DNA of 64,000 nt from Candidatus Poribacteria bacterium (GTDB taxonomy: Bacteria > Poribacteria > WGA-4E > WGA-3G): contig VXMD01000067.1 in NCBI GenBank assembly GCA_009841255.1, positions 1 to 64,000 of the forward strand. Direction: 5' to 3'. Of the stretch, positions 32,372 through 41,552 are shown piece after piece. The notes beneath the pieces were generated by a model, which was not told the origin of the DNA, ran no database searches, and worked only from the letters and a program-made list of their open reading frames with translations. Position 1 is the stretch's first letter. Every line of letters begins with the position of its first letter. Made by a program: the position numbers and the translations under genes.

Positions 32372-33940
32372 TTACAGCCGCGGTGTTAATGTCACGACAG
32401 GCGTTATCAGTTCGCCCATCGAGATACCGCCGTGCTGGAACCCTCCTTGAAACTGCCGTTTATACTTATAAAAATCGTTCGGATAGACGAAATAATAATC
32501 GTCTTTTGCGAGAATGTAGTCCTTGCTGGCGTTTTCCGCTGGTAGTCGATATTCCTTTGGATTTCGGAGATATACCGCTTCGCCTTCTTCGCATCCTAAG
32601 TTAGCGCCGATTTTAAACCGGAGGCTGGTGGTCGTCTCACGATTACCGTAAGCGCGGGTTGCTCGGTTACAGAAGACAGAGCCATGATCACTGGTGAGAA
32701 CTACAGTTGCGTTTTGTGCTGCAATAATGCGTAAAATATCGAAAAGTACCGAATGCGAGAACCATGAACGTGCCAGCGCCCGAAAAGCAGATTCATCAGG
32801 AGCGAGCTGTTGTAGGACCTCGGATTGTGAACGCTGATGGGTCAAGATGTCAATGAAATTGATAACCAGTGCTGAGAGACTTACGCGCGTGTTCGCGGCG
32901 ACCCGTTTTTTGTAGGTGTTGCCACCTCGGGTGTCAAAAATCTTGAAGTACTGGAGTCCGGGTTTCAGTTTGACCCCTCTGCACTTCAAATGTGCTTCGA
33001 GGAGTTGGCGTTCGTATCGATTTGTACTTGTGTCCCCATCAGATTCCTCCTGCCAGTACTGTGGATAGCGTTCGGCAATCTCTATTGGGAACAAACCGCT
33101 GAAAAGGGCATTTCGTGCGTACATTGTTGCACTCGGTAGGATCGAAAAACTATATTGACGTTCGATAGAGAAATACGGGTATAAAAGTGATTCCACTGCC
33201 AACCAATGGTCCAATCGGAAGCAGTCCACCACAATAAAATAAACAGATTTTCCAGCTTGAAGTTGAGGGATAACATGCTGGTCGAGAACGTTGACCGATA
33301 AGGGGGGTGCGTCTGAGCCACCGGTGACCCAATCCGGATAATGCGTTGCGACAAAATCAGAGAATTCAGTATTGCACTCTTTCTTCTGTGCGAGATGTGT
33401 TTCCTCTAACCCACCCTCGGCTAACTTTTCAGAGACCATATCCCATTGCAAGAGTTTCACATAGATATTAACCCAGTCTTGCCAACTCGGTGATGCGTCC
33501 TTCATGACGCGAATTGCGTTAAAATCAGCCGTGTATCGACTCGGGATCTGATCCACGACGATCTGCGGCTGATCGAGGACGCGCTTTAGCGTTGAAACGA
33601 TCTGGGACACACCGATCGGTTTCACCAAAAAATCGGTTACCTGTTTGCCGAGAGCGACCTCAACAAATTGTTCATCGCTGGATTGGGTGACAAGGATAAC
33701 TGGGATTTGGGCGTTGATGGTACGGATTGCATCGAGCGTTGCCATTCCATCTTTACCGGGCATCACCTGGTCAAGTAGGACAGCACTATACTGCGTATCC
33801 CCGCGCGTTAAAAGCGCGATGCCGTCTTCGCCATTTGTCACGGGTGTGACCTCGTAACCTCGATCGCGCAGTACAAGAATATGCGGTTGCAACGCTTCTA
33901 TTTCATCATCAATCCATAAGATTTGGTGTGTTTGTGACAT
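32372..33940 (-). CDS. porX: PorX-like response regulator with PglZ domain
   Basis: A 522-residue protein starting MSQTHQILWIDDEIEALQPH. Receiver domain about 1-125: acidic pair Asp11-Asp12, phospho-acceptor Asp57 (AVLLDQVMPG), Thr and Lys in PVILVTQSS and DFLVKPIG. A helical linker is followed by a PglZ/alkaline-phosphatase-fold domain (about 215-510) with VVDCFRLDHW, SATMYARNALFSGLFP and VVLTSDHGSVF, the expected metal ligands and nucleophile region. This is the PorX design, which in Porphyromonas controls the type IX secretion system and hydrolyses oligonucleotides. It follows a histidine kinase gene on the same strand (127-base gap). Whether type IX secretion exists in this organism cannot be seen here. 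Confidence 0.85.
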   Translation of the reverse strand: MSQTHQILWIDDEIEALQPHILVLRDRGYEVTPVTNGEDGIALLTRGDTQYSAVLLDQVMPGKDGMATLDAIRTINAQIPVILVTQSSDEQFVEVALGKQVTDFLVKPIGVSQIVSTLKRVLDQPQIVVDQIPSRYTADFNAIRVMKDASPSWQDWVNIYVKLLQWDMVSEKLAEGGLEETHLAQKKECNTEFSDFVATHYPDWVTGGSDAPPLSVNVLDQHVIPQLQAGKSVYFIVVDCFRLDHWLAVESLLYPYFSIERQYSFSILPSATMYARNALFSGLFPIEIAERYPQYWQEESDGDTSTNRYERQLLEAHLKCRGVKLKPGLQYFKIFDTRGGNTYKKRVAANTRVSLSALVINFIDILTHQRSQSEVLQQLAPDESAFRALARSWFSHSVLFDILRIIAAQNATVVLTSDHGSVFCNRATRAYGNRETTTSLRFKIGANLGCEEGEAVYLRNPKEYRLPAENASKDYILAKDDYYFVYPNDFYKYKRQFQGGFQHGGISMGELITPVVTLTPRL

Positions 33941-34067
33941 ACGTAAGTTTTCAAGATCTACTCAGGTGCAGTAGCGTGCCCAATTAACGCGAGTGAAAGT
34001 TTTCTCGCCAGCGGAAGCAGGAAAATGCGCCGGTAATTATTTTACCTACAACGGCTGTTAATGTGGA

Positions 34068-35576
34068 CTACGCGACTGGCAGTCGAATTTCAAAAGTTGT
34101 TCCGTTAGGACTCGTTTTAATCATGCGGATACTTCCATGATGGTACTCACGGATAATCCGTTGTACAACTGTCAATCCGAGTCCCCATCCGTGTGCCTTG
34201 GTAGACATCCCCGGTTCAAAGATCTTTCGCTGGTTTTCGCGGGTAATCCCGCTTCCATTGTCGGCATACTGGACGACAACATCGCCGTGTCGTTTGTCAT
34301 GCGTCGGTTCAATCTGGATCCATCCATCCGCCTTGTCCATCGCATCCAACGAATTACGAATTAAGTTTTCAAACACCCAGTGCAGTAATTGAGCGTTTGC
34401 GAGTATAGGCGGTGTTTCCTGTAGTCTCAATCGGATCTCAACGCGTCGAGAAATATGTGGCAACCGTTTTTCAAAATATGCTCGGACTTCTTCAAAAACC
34501 TCATCCATATTCACTTGGGTAAGGGGCGGCTGCGTGCCAATCATACCGAAGCGCGCCGTTGTTTTCTGCAAACGCTCGAGATCGTTTCTCATACTTTCGG
34601 AGAGTTCAGCGAGTGCTGCATCATTTTTCTCTTTACCGCGTTCATGCAACAGTTCCGTCCATGCCAACAGCGACGAAATAGGTGTTCCGAGTTGATGCGC
34701 CGTCTCTTTGGCTAAGCCTCCCCAGATTGCCGAGTGTTCGTAAGACTTTATCCGTTGATAGACGAGGAAACAGACAGTTCCAAATGCGAATAGGACCACC
34801 GGTGCTATGAGAGGTACGACCAATCCATAGTATGGCTTACTTTCATAATAGAAGTAGCCCTTGTACCATTCGGGTGTTGTTTCAATCGCGGAGGATGCTG
34901 GTGCATTCTGAATGAAAATTTTCGCTCGTTCCCGTTCCTCCACAGTTGCCTGATCCGCAGTAATAACATCGCCCCATATCTGCCATTTCTGAGGTGTCCC
35001 CGTAATATCGGTTATCACAAGAGGCAGATCTGCCATTTCACTGGGTGCGGCATCCCCATAGTAAACATACCCCTTTAACTGCCTGTCTTCAAGGAGTATG
35101 TGTATTTCACGAGGTAGATGTTTTTTCTTCATGCGCGCTAACGTTGACGCTAACACAGCGCGCTCATTTTGTGTTAACGAGATATCTTCATTTAGGTTGA
35201 CTTTGATATCCAAATTGTCAATTTTCGCGTCTAATTGTTGGTCAATCCCTCGCGTAATTAAGACGTTTCCCTGTGCATCTGTGATGATAAACGAGAATGT
35301 GCGCGATCTGTCTTCAGCGAATGACTTTTTGACGATCGTAATTAACTTCTGTTGTAACCCTCGGTTTTCCACGCCGGGGATTTCCGCTGCCAGATCGGCG
35401 AAAAGGTCTATCTGGGCTTCTATGTCGGCGTTCAGTTGAGAAATCTGTTGGGTATAATGGAAGAACCCAAAGATCAGTGTGCCCAATCCGACGATGAAGT
35501 AAACGAGTATCAAACGGGTGGTCGTATACCCAGGGATAATTCGACGATTCAACCGCAACTTCGTATTCCTCCGCAC
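34068..35576 (-). CDS. Membrane sensor histidine kinase, PorY-like
   Basis: About 502 residues. Membrane helices are at about 20-42 (LILVYFIVGLGTLIFGF) and 255-280 (LVVPLIAPVVLFAFGTVCFL), with a periplasmic sensor part between them. The kinase part has the H box KETAHQLGTPISSLLAW, N box NLIRNSLDAM, G1 YADNGSGI and G2 GWGLGLTVVQRII. It should phosphorylate the PorX-like protein encoded just downstream. The HQLGTP form of the H box is the one found in PorY-type kinases as I recall. The start at GTG 35576 is uncertain. Confidence 0.85.
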   Translation of the reverse strand: MRRNTKLRLNRRIIPGYTTTRLILVYFIVGLGTLIFGFFHYTQQISQLNADIEAQIDLFADLAAEIPGVENRGLQQKLITIVKKSFAEDRSRTFSFIITDAQGNVLITRGIDQQLDAKIDNLDIKVNLNEDISLTQNERAVLASTLARMKKKHLPREIHILLEDRQLKGYVYYGDAAPSEMADLPLVITDITGTPQKWQIWGDVITADQATVEERERAKIFIQNAPASSAIETTPEWYKGYFYYESKPYYGLVVPLIAPVVLFAFGTVCFLVYQRIKSYEHSAIWGGLAKETAHQLGTPISSLLAWTELLHERGKEKNDAALAELSESMRNDLERLQKTTARFGMIGTQPPLTQVNMDEVFEEVRAYFEKRLPHISRRVEIRLRLQETPPILANAQLLHWVFENLIRNSLDAMDKADGWIQIEPTHDKRHGDVVVQYADNGSGITRENQRKIFEPGMSTKAHGWGLGLTVVQRIIREYHHGSIRMIKTSPNGTTFEIRLPVA

Positions 35577-35691
35577 ACATCGGACGCAATATGCTTGCCT
35601 ATTGATTGTCTATATGTTAATTAATGGTATCACTTTAAAAAGGAAATTGCAAGTCTATTTTAATTCCTGCACCCCGAAAACCGCATATCGC

Positions 35692-35720
35692 TTGATTTTT
35701 TCGGACAAATCGGGTAAAAT
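35692..35720 (+). promoter_or_regulatory. Promoter of the HAD/epimerase operon
   Basis: TTGATT (35692-35697) and TAAAAT (35715-35720) are 17 bases apart. Confidence 0.55.
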
Positions 35721-35778
35721 GGAATTGTGTTCTGTAATATAAGCCGCCTTTACCGTGAGATGGAAACGTAAATTAGAA

Positions 35779-36528
35779 ATGGAAACACTGATGCTTAAAG
35801 CGATTACATTTGATTTTTGGCAAACCCTTTATGCAGATTCTGATAGTAACTGGCGAAAGCGTCAGGCGATACGTGTTGATCACTGTTGGACGTACCTTGA
35901 CAGTCGCGGCTATACCTGCACATTGAATGACGTGGAATTTGGACTTGAGGAGGCATACGATTTAGTGGCATCTCTATGGCATGAACATAAAGGAATCTCC
36001 GTGAAGCGGTGCATGCATCGGTTCGCTGAGGTGCTTCATCTCCAACTTGAGGCGGAAGACTTTGATCAGTTAATTGCGTGCCTTGGTGCGGCTTTCTTGG
36101 AAGCACCACCGATCATGATGCCACATGTCAAACCGGTTATTTCTCGGTTGAGTGAAAGTTATCCACTTGGAATTATCTCAGATTCGGCACTAACGCCCGG
36201 TAGTTTTGCTCGAAAACTGATGGTGCGCGACGGTATTTTACAATACTTTACAGCTTTCACATTCTCCGACGAAACGGATTATACAAAACCTCAAGTGGTA
36301 CAATTCCATTCAACTTTAGCACAACTGAACGCCGAACCCGCTGAAGCGGTGCACGTCGGTGATATTTTCCGGACGGATATTGTCGGTGCGAAAAATGCGG
36401 GGATGAAAGCGATCCGTTTCGCAGGCTTTAATAAAGGAGAAGGAGACGACACACTGAGTGATGCCGTTGTTGACGACTATCGAAAATTAGAAACTGTCAT
36501 CACTGAATTGTCAAAACACGGAATGTAA
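35779..36528 (+). CDS. HAD-family hydrolase
   Basis: About 249 residues from ATG 35779; ATGs at 35755 and 35791 are also possible and none has a strong ribosome binding site. Motif I is ITFDFWQTLYAD, the branch in which the second Asp is replaced by Trp, motif II is GIISDSA, motif III Lys in TKPQVVQFHS and motif IV HVGDIFRTDIVGAKNAG. It probably removes phosphate from a small metabolite; the missing second Asp suggests a changed phosphatase or a dehalogenase-like role. It is followed after 10 bases by the epimerase gene. Confidence 0.8.
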   Translation: METLMLKAITFDFWQTLYADSDSNWRKRQAIRVDHCWTYLDSRGYTCTLNDVEFGLEEAYDLVASLWHEHKGISVKRCMHRFAEVLHLQLEAEDFDQLIACLGAAFLEAPPIMMPHVKPVISRLSESYPLGIISDSALTPGSFARKLMVRDGILQYFTAFTFSDETDYTKPQVVQFHSTLAQLNAEPAEAVHVGDIFRTDIVGAKNAGMKAIRFAGFNKGEGDDTLSDAVVDDYRKLETVITELSKHGM

Positions 36529-36538
36529 GGGAGAAAAA

Positions 36539-37447
36539 ATGGCAAATGTATTGGTCTCCGGTGGTACCGGGTTCATCGGTAGCCGAGTCTGCACAGCCCT
36601 CCACGTACAGGGTGATACGGTGCATGTCTTATCTCGCAATCCGACACGCGCAGAAGCGAAATTGAAATCCGCGAGAGCGGTCTACGGTTGGAACCCTGAA
36701 ACCGAAAAACTTCCTTCAGCAGCCACATCAGATGTGAAAGCGGTGGTTCATCTGGCGGGTGAAACTATCGCAGGTAGATGGAATACCGAGAAAAAACGAC
36801 GAATACGGGAGAGTCGCGTTCTCTCTACGAGAAACCTCGTGGAATCGTTTACTGGAGTGCCAACCAAACCGGATGTGCTTGTCTGTGCCTCCGCAATCGG
36901 ATACTATGGCGATAGTGGTGATGAGTACTTTACGGAAGGGTCGCCTGCTGGGACTGACTTCCTCGCCAAAGTCTGCCAAGAATGGGAAACAGAAGCACAG
37001 AAAGCGGATGATCTTGGAATTCGGGTCGTCATGGTCCGCATTGGGCTTGTGCTTGGGTCAGGCGGTGGACTGTTAACACAGGTCCTTCCACCCTTTAAAA
37101 TGGGAGTCGGTGGCATACTTGGTAGCGGTCGACAGTGGATGTCTTGGATTCATGTCGATGATGTGGTCGGTATCGTGATACATGCTTTAGAGAATGAAGA
37201 GATTCGGGGTCCTCTGAACGCGACGGCACCTGTCCCTGTCAGAAACGCAGAGTTTACGAAAACGCTCGGCACCGTGCTACGGCGACCGACGCTGTTTCCT
37301 GTCCCAACGTTCGGCTTGAGGTTAATGATGGGTGAATTTGCAGACTTCGTTGTGCTGAGTCAGAATGTCCTTCCAGAGAAAACGGAGGTAAGCGGCTACG
37401 AATTTCGCCATCGGACGCTTGAATCCGCCTTGAGAGATCTGCTATAG
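36539..37447 (+). CDS. TIGR01777-type NAD-dependent epimerase (YfcH-like)
   Basis: A 302-residue extended SDR with the NAD loop VSGGTGFIGSRV, AGETIAGRWNTEKKR, CASAIGYYGDSGDE with the YG pair, RIGLVLGSGGGLL and the C-terminal DUF1731-like segment NVLPEKTEVSGYEFRH. Family function is unclear; members are related to nucleoside-sugar epimerases and the cell division inhibitor SulA-like annotation. AAGGGAG lies five to six bases before the ATG, and it is cotranscribed with the HAD gene. Confidence 0.9.
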   Translation: MANVLVSGGTGFIGSRVCTALHVQGDTVHVLSRNPTRAEAKLKSARAVYGWNPETEKLPSAATSDVKAVVHLAGETIAGRWNTEKKRRIRESRVLSTRNLVESFTGVPTKPDVLVCASAIGYYGDSGDEYFTEGSPAGTDFLAKVCQEWETEAQKADDLGIRVVMVRIGLVLGSGGGLLTQVLPPFKMGVGGILGSGRQWMSWIHVDDVVGIVIHALENEEIRGPLNATAPVPVRNAEFTKTLGTVLRRPTLFPVPTFGLRLMMGEFADFVVLSQNVLPEKTEVSGYEFRHRTLESALRDLL

Positions 37448-37494
37448 ACGCGTAGATATCGAAATTCGTCCGACATGCAGCATTTCAACGAAAC

Positions 37495-38850
37495 ATGAAG
37501 ATTCAAGATGTTCTGCTTTCCGATTATGGAAAAGCTTCGAGTATAGCCTCCCCGGTTAACCAGCTGATGACCGATTTTGCTGTCGATTTTCGAGACGGAT
37601 GCGACATCAATCTCGGTGTCGGATATGTCAATGAACGGACAATTCCACATCAGCAGATTCAACATGCCTGTGAAAACGTTCTCGCTCACCCGAAAAAATA
37701 CCGCGCTTCTCTAAATTACGGTGGAGCACAAGGTTCGCCAAACTTGATTGAATCACTCAGGCGGTTTTATATTGAAAATCGGATTGGTGGAATCACTGAA
37801 CAGATTTTAAACAACCGGGATATTATCATTGGGGCGAACGGGGCGACGAGTTTGTTAGAGAGTATTACCCATCTACTTCCCGCTGGTATCGTGCTGACTG
37901 CGGATCCGATGTATTATATCTACTGCAACGATTTGGGAAGGAAAGGTTTTCGTGTTACAGCGATACCTGAGGATGAGGAAGGCCTTGATGCCGAACGTTT
38001 GAGGGCGAAACTAAAGATGCTTGGCGATGAAAAAGCGGCTATCCGCTTTTTCTATGTTGTAACGGTTAACAATCCGACCTGCACAATCCTATCCAACACC
38101 CGTAAGAGAGAACTCGTTGATATTGTTACCCGACTTTCATACGAAGTCGGACGAAAAATCCCCATTTTTTTCGACAACGCCTATAGCGATCTCGTGCATG
38201 ACAGTGCCGTTGAACCGTTGGCGTCTGCGCTCTGCTACGACCCGCTCGGCATTGTCTATGAGATTGGCACGTTGTCAAAGATCCTTGCGCCAGGGTTACG
38301 TATCGGTTACCTTATCGGTTCCAAAGGACCGTTTCTCAATGGTATCATTCAGCGCACCAGCGACATTGGCTTCAGTGCCCCGTTAATCAACCAAGAAATC
38401 GCAAGCTACTTGCTCGACCACGGTATTGAAGCACAAATCCAAAAGGTCAACACCGGGTATTACCAGAAGGCGAAACAGGTTAAAGCTTGGATGACAGAAT
38501 TACTGGGTGATAACGTTCAGGAGTGCCGAGGCGGGAGTGCTGGATTCTACTATTACTTGACGCTGGTGAATGTCGCGACAGATACGACCTCTGATTTTTT
38601 TAAGTTTTTGACGCGAACAACTCGACAAGAAGCGGTCGATGGACCGCCGGGTTCCCAACATCCAAAAGTAATTTACATTCCGGGTGAACACTGTGTCCAT
38701 TCAGATGGCGAAATGGTCGAGGTCGGGAAACGACAATTCCGTATATCCTACGGCTTTGAGGAGCTCCCTCAGATTCACACGGCGTTGAAACTTATGAGGT
38801 CTGCGATAGCCTATAGTCATGAAAATTCGTTGGGTTACCACTGTACTTGA
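37495..38850 (+). CDS. Class I/II aminotransferase-like PLP enzyme
   Basis: A 451-residue fold-type I PLP protein: GANGATSLLESITHLLPAG cofactor loop, VVTVNNPTCTILSN, IFFDNAYSDL Asp and the Lys in EIGTLSKILAPGLRIGYL. This resembles aminotransferases of the MocR/2-aminoadipate branch without the DNA-binding part. The substrate is unknown. It starts 47 bases after the epimerase gene and its 3' end overlaps the convergent ThiF/MoeB gene by 16 bases. Confidence 0.85.
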   Translation: MKIQDVLLSDYGKASSIASPVNQLMTDFAVDFRDGCDINLGVGYVNERTIPHQQIQHACENVLAHPKKYRASLNYGGAQGSPNLIESLRRFYIENRIGGITEQILNNRDIIIGANGATSLLESITHLLPAGIVLTADPMYYIYCNDLGRKGFRVTAIPEDEEGLDAERLRAKLKMLGDEKAAIRFFYVVTVNNPTCTILSNTRKRELVDIVTRLSYEVGRKIPIFFDNAYSDLVHDSAVEPLASALCYDPLGIVYEIGTLSKILAPGLRIGYLIGSKGPFLNGIIQRTSDIGFSAPLINQEIASYLLDHGIEAQIQKVNTGYYQKAKQVKAWMTELLGDNVQECRGGSAGFYYYLTLVNVATDTTSDFFKFLTRTTRQEAVDGPPGSQHPKVIYIPGEHCVHSDGEMVEVGKRQFRISYGFEELPQIHTALKLMRSAIAYSHENSLGYHCT

Positions 38851-39641
38851 CAGAATTCCTCATAATCAATGAGTTCATGGATAGTCGGATTTTCACCACA
38901 CATCGGGCAATTGCTATTTTGGCGGAGTTTTAGTTTGTTGAAATCCATCGATAACGCGTCAAAAAGCAGAAGACTCCCGATTAAGGGGTCACCAATGTCC
39001 AGCAGAACTTTAAGGGCTTCAACGGCTTGAATTGTGCCGATAATGCCGGGTAACACACCAAAGACACCGGCTTCTTGGCAACTCGGCGCCATTCCAGGGG
39101 GTGGTGGTTCGGAAAAGATACATCGATAACACGGTCCTTTGCCCGGGTACAGGACGGTGACCTGTCCTTCAAATTGGGAAATGCTGCCGTGCACAATCGG
39201 TTTCCCAAGCATAACGGATGCGTCGTTGAGGAGATAACGGGTCGGGAAGTTGTCACACCCGTCTACAATCAAATCATACTGTTCCAGAATCTGAAAGACG
39301 TTTTCCGAAGTGATGCGCTCGTTGTAGGGAATCACCTTGACATCTGGGTTCATCTCTGCAATAGTGGCTTCTGCGGACTTTGTCTTCAGAACGCCGATGT
39401 CGCTGACACCGTGCAATATTTGACGCTGTAAATTACTGAGATCGACGGCATCGTCATCAATGATGCCGAGCGTGCCGACCCCTGCCGCTGCAAGGTACAT
39501 TCCAATAGGGGAGCCAAGTCCGCCTGCACCGATGAGTAGCACTTTCGATTCAAGCAACCGCGTCTGCCCCATCCCGCCGACCTCTTTGAGAATAATATGT
39601 CGACTGTAGCGTTCAATCTGTTCGTTGCTGAAGTTAAACAT
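38835..39641 (-). CDS. moeB: ThiF/MoeB-family adenylyltransferase
   Basis: A 268-residue E1-like enzyme: FNFSNEQIERYSRHIILKEV, ATP loop GAGGLGSPIGMYLAAAGVG, DLSNLQRQILH with the Arg finger, DGCDNFPTRYLLND, and two CxxC zinc pairs (CYRC, CPMC). It adenylates the C-terminal Gly-Gly of a ubiquitin-like sulfur carrier (ThiS/MoaD type) for thiamin, molybdopterin or cysteine synthesis. It lies one base after an unknown gene and near a sulfite reductase-TusA fusion, suggesting sulfur transfer. No carrier protein gene is visible in the window. thiF is an equally fair symbol. Confidence 0.9.
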   Translation of the reverse strand: MFNFSNEQIERYSRHIILKEVGGMGQTRLLESKVLLIGAGGLGSPIGMYLAAAGVGTLGIIDDDAVDLSNLQRQILHGVSDIGVLKTKSAEATIAEMNPDVKVIPYNERITSENVFQILEQYDLIVDGCDNFPTRYLLNDASVMLGKPIVHGSISQFEGQVTVLYPGKGPCYRCIFSEPPPPGMAPSCQEAGVFGVLPGIIGTIQAVEALKVLLDIGDPLIGSLLLFDALSMDFNKLKLRQNSNCPMCGENPTIHELIDYEEFCQVQW

Positions 39642-39642
39642 C

Positions 39643-40221
39643 TTAGACTCCGAGGTTAGCGAGGAGTTCTGAAATCGGTTTATCCGAGTTCGCTGCGATT
39701 CGCAAAGCGAACCGTTCGCGTACGTCTTCGGAGGTGCGTTCTACCGTGAAATCGTCACTCCCATACATCTGTTGTAGGACAGGTGTGAGTGCCGCTTGAA
39801 CGGATTCCGCGGTTTCCGATGTATTCGGTGCGATATGCCGATTGTTTATCATAAACAGGAGAGCTGCGCCGTTGAAATGCACTGCGTTTTCTAACTCTGC
39901 GGCTGCTTCGAGTTGTTCGCACTTGGAGAGTACTTCTGTGAGTGCCTGGCGAATCTTGTCAGTATTGCCGCCTTCGACTGCATGCTTCCGATTGTAGAGG
40001 AACCCGTCCTCATGGTAAGCATTGTCAATACTGTAGTTCGCTTGCTTCAAAATCAACAGTACACCCGGTCCTGCATCGACGTGCGAGTAGTCGGCGTAGT
40101 TCAAGTAATCTTCTGAGTCAGCCTCCTCCATCCAACGGTTGAAGACCTTGATGAAGTTGGTATAGTTGACTTTGCTTTCTTCGGTTGTAAAAACCTTGAT
40201 GTTAATCTGTTGTAGATCCAT
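39643..40221 (-). CDS. Hypothetical protein of a sulfur-transfer operon
   Basis: 192 residues starting MDLQQINIKVFTTEESKVNY, a soluble alpha/beta-looking protein with no signal peptide and no Cys. The phrase FNRWMEEADSEDYLNYADYSHV is distinctive. I do not know its function, but I recall a similar protein beside sulfite reductase and ThiF/MoeB genes in other genomes. It has a consensus promoter (40348-40376) and is followed after one base by the ThiF/MoeB gene, so the two form an operon and may act together. Confidence 0.75.
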   Translation of the reverse strand: MDLQQINIKVFTTEESKVNYTNFIKVFNRWMEEADSEDYLNYADYSHVDAGPGVLLILKQANYSIDNAYHEDGFLYNRKHAVEGGNTDKIRQALTEVLSKCEQLEAAAELENAVHFNGAALLFMINNRHIAPNTSETAESVQAALTPVLQQMYGSDDFTVERTSEDVRERFALRIAANSDKPISELLANLGV

Positions 40222-40347
40222 TCTGCTAAAAAGTTTCCTATAAACATAACGCCCAGATGGGCTTTTCTTGTGAGAGCAGGCTTCACCCGCGATATTTCGA
40301 TTACCAGCACACTACTCCTGCTGGATTCATTACAATTTGCTGCCTTT

Positions 40348-40376
40348 ATTATACCGCAATTTGGTGGGAAAGTCAA
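40348..40376 (-). promoter_or_regulatory. Promoter of the unknown-ThiF operon
   Basis: On the minus strand TTGACT (40371-40376) and TATAAT (40348-40353) are 17 bases apart. Confidence 0.75.
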
Positions 40377-40437
40377 TTTCTATTTTTCCCAACTGCGTGG
40401 CCCCATATACAATCTGAAAGTCAGTTTCGATGCATGT

Positions 40438-40695
40438 TTAATAGACGTTCCTACGATGTCCAACACGGTGAACAATGATTTCCCGAGTACGCCTATCAAA
40501 AGTATAGAGGATTCGATAATGCTGGGCGACTGTTAAACTGAATTTATCTCTATGTTTACCCTTTAATCTCTTGTGTGGCTGGCTGTCGCATGTCTCGCGT
40601 AACCGCTCCAGTTTGGTACGAACTCGGGCGCGGATCGCCGCATCTAAACGCCGCAAATCCGTCCTGGCACTTGCGCCTATTTCCAATGTATACAC
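40438..40695 (-). CDS. RelE/ParE-family toxin
   Basis: An 85-residue basic protein starting at GTG 40695: MYTLEIGASARTDLRRLDA, KLERLRETCDSQPHKRLKG, DKFSLTVAQHYRILYTFD and a C-terminal REIIVHRVGHRRNVY. This is the RelE fold, with the conserved Arg in YRILY and HRVGHR end. RelE toxins cut mRNA on the ribosome. It begins two bases after the stop of the putative antitoxin, the usual antitoxin-first order. Confidence 0.85.
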   Translation of the reverse strand: MYTLEIGASARTDLRRLDAAIRARVRTKLERLRETCDSQPHKRLKGKHRDKFSLTVAQHYRILYTFDRRTREIIVHRVGHRRNVY

Positions 40696-40697
40696 GA

Positions 40698-41402
40698 CTA
40701 CCCTTCTTTTTCAAATTCCGCAAAAACTTCTTCGAGGGAATAGGTCTCACCGCCGGCTTTCACGTCAGCAATACTTCGCTCCAGCTCTTCGGCAACCTCC
40801 GGATGTATTTCGAGCCCTTCATCCGGGTCGTATTCATAGGCTTCCAGGAACTGCTCCAATTCCAGATGACAGACAAAAAATTCATAAAACGCAGATTGTA
40901 ACTGCAAATGGTTTGCTACCGATGTGGGTTCCTTCATTAACTTAACCACCCGTTCCCGGTCGGCAAACAGTTCCGAATTCACGAGTGTCTCGGCGAACGT
41001 GCGGAATTCATCATCTGACAGTGCCGTCACCCTTATCGTCGGCATTGGCATATCCGGGATTCCTCCCAACCGCCGTGCTATACGCCCTGTAGCTGAGGTT
41101 TTCCGTTCACTTTGGACTGCTACCACGCGCTGTTTCAGATGTCCAAACTCTTCGTGTGCTTCCAAAGCTGTAAGCACGCAAGCCTCGTGGACATCCAAGT
41201 CAAACGCCAGGTCATAGGAATAGGCCTCAAAAACTGCTCGGAATCCCTCTGTCAGTGTTTCCCGGTCAACATTTTGTGCAAGCAGCGTGAGGAGTTCATC
41301 GCGATCAGCAAATAGTGCCTCATTCACAATCGGACGTAACCACTCTCGGAACTGCACAGGTGTCATATCTGTGAGGGATAATTTCGTTTTGTTTAAGGGC
41401 AT
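40698..41402 (-). CDS. Large antitoxin-like protein with an internal duplication
   Basis: 234 residues, about three times the usual antitoxin length. Two similar units can be aligned: about 10-75 (MTPVQFREWLRPIVNEALFADRD... in part) and about 125-190 (LSDDEFRTFAETLVNSELFA). A C-terminal antitoxin-like tail follows (EELERSIADVKAGGETYSLE, then EVFAEFEKEG), as in short RelB-like partners of RelE toxins. It lies directly upstream of the RelE gene and downstream of the sulfite reductase terminator. The duplicated units may bind DNA, a second partner or stabilise the complex; no known DNA-binding motif is seen. Confidence 0.65.
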   Translation of the reverse strand: MPLNKTKLSLTDMTPVQFREWLRPIVNEALFADRDELLTLLAQNVDRETLTEGFRAVFEAYSYDLAFDLDVHEACVLTALEAHEEFGHLKQRVVAVQSERKTSATGRIARRLGGIPDMPMPTIRVTALSDDEFRTFAETLVNSELFADRERVVKLMKEPTSVANHLQLQSAFYEFFVCHLELEQFLEAYEYDPDEGLEIHPEVAEELERSIADVKAGGETYSLEEVFAEFEKEG

Positions 41403-41463
41403 TTTAGCGCAAACTCCTATGGTCAGTTAGACAATGTGAGTCTCCCATAACCATCCGATAGAT

Positions 41464-41512
41464 AAAAAAGCGATTGCCCGCCCCGCTTGTTTCGGGCGCA
41501 GGTGGCAATCGC
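41464..41512 (-). terminator. Terminator of the sulfite reductase gene
   Basis: GCGATTGCC (41470-41478) and GGCAATCGC (41504-41512) form a 9-bp stem, with a second GCCC/GGGC stem inside. On the minus strand six Ts follow. Confidence 0.8.
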
Positions 41513-41552
41513 CTGTGTGAAATTCGGTTCTGAGGAACCACAATCTTGAACT

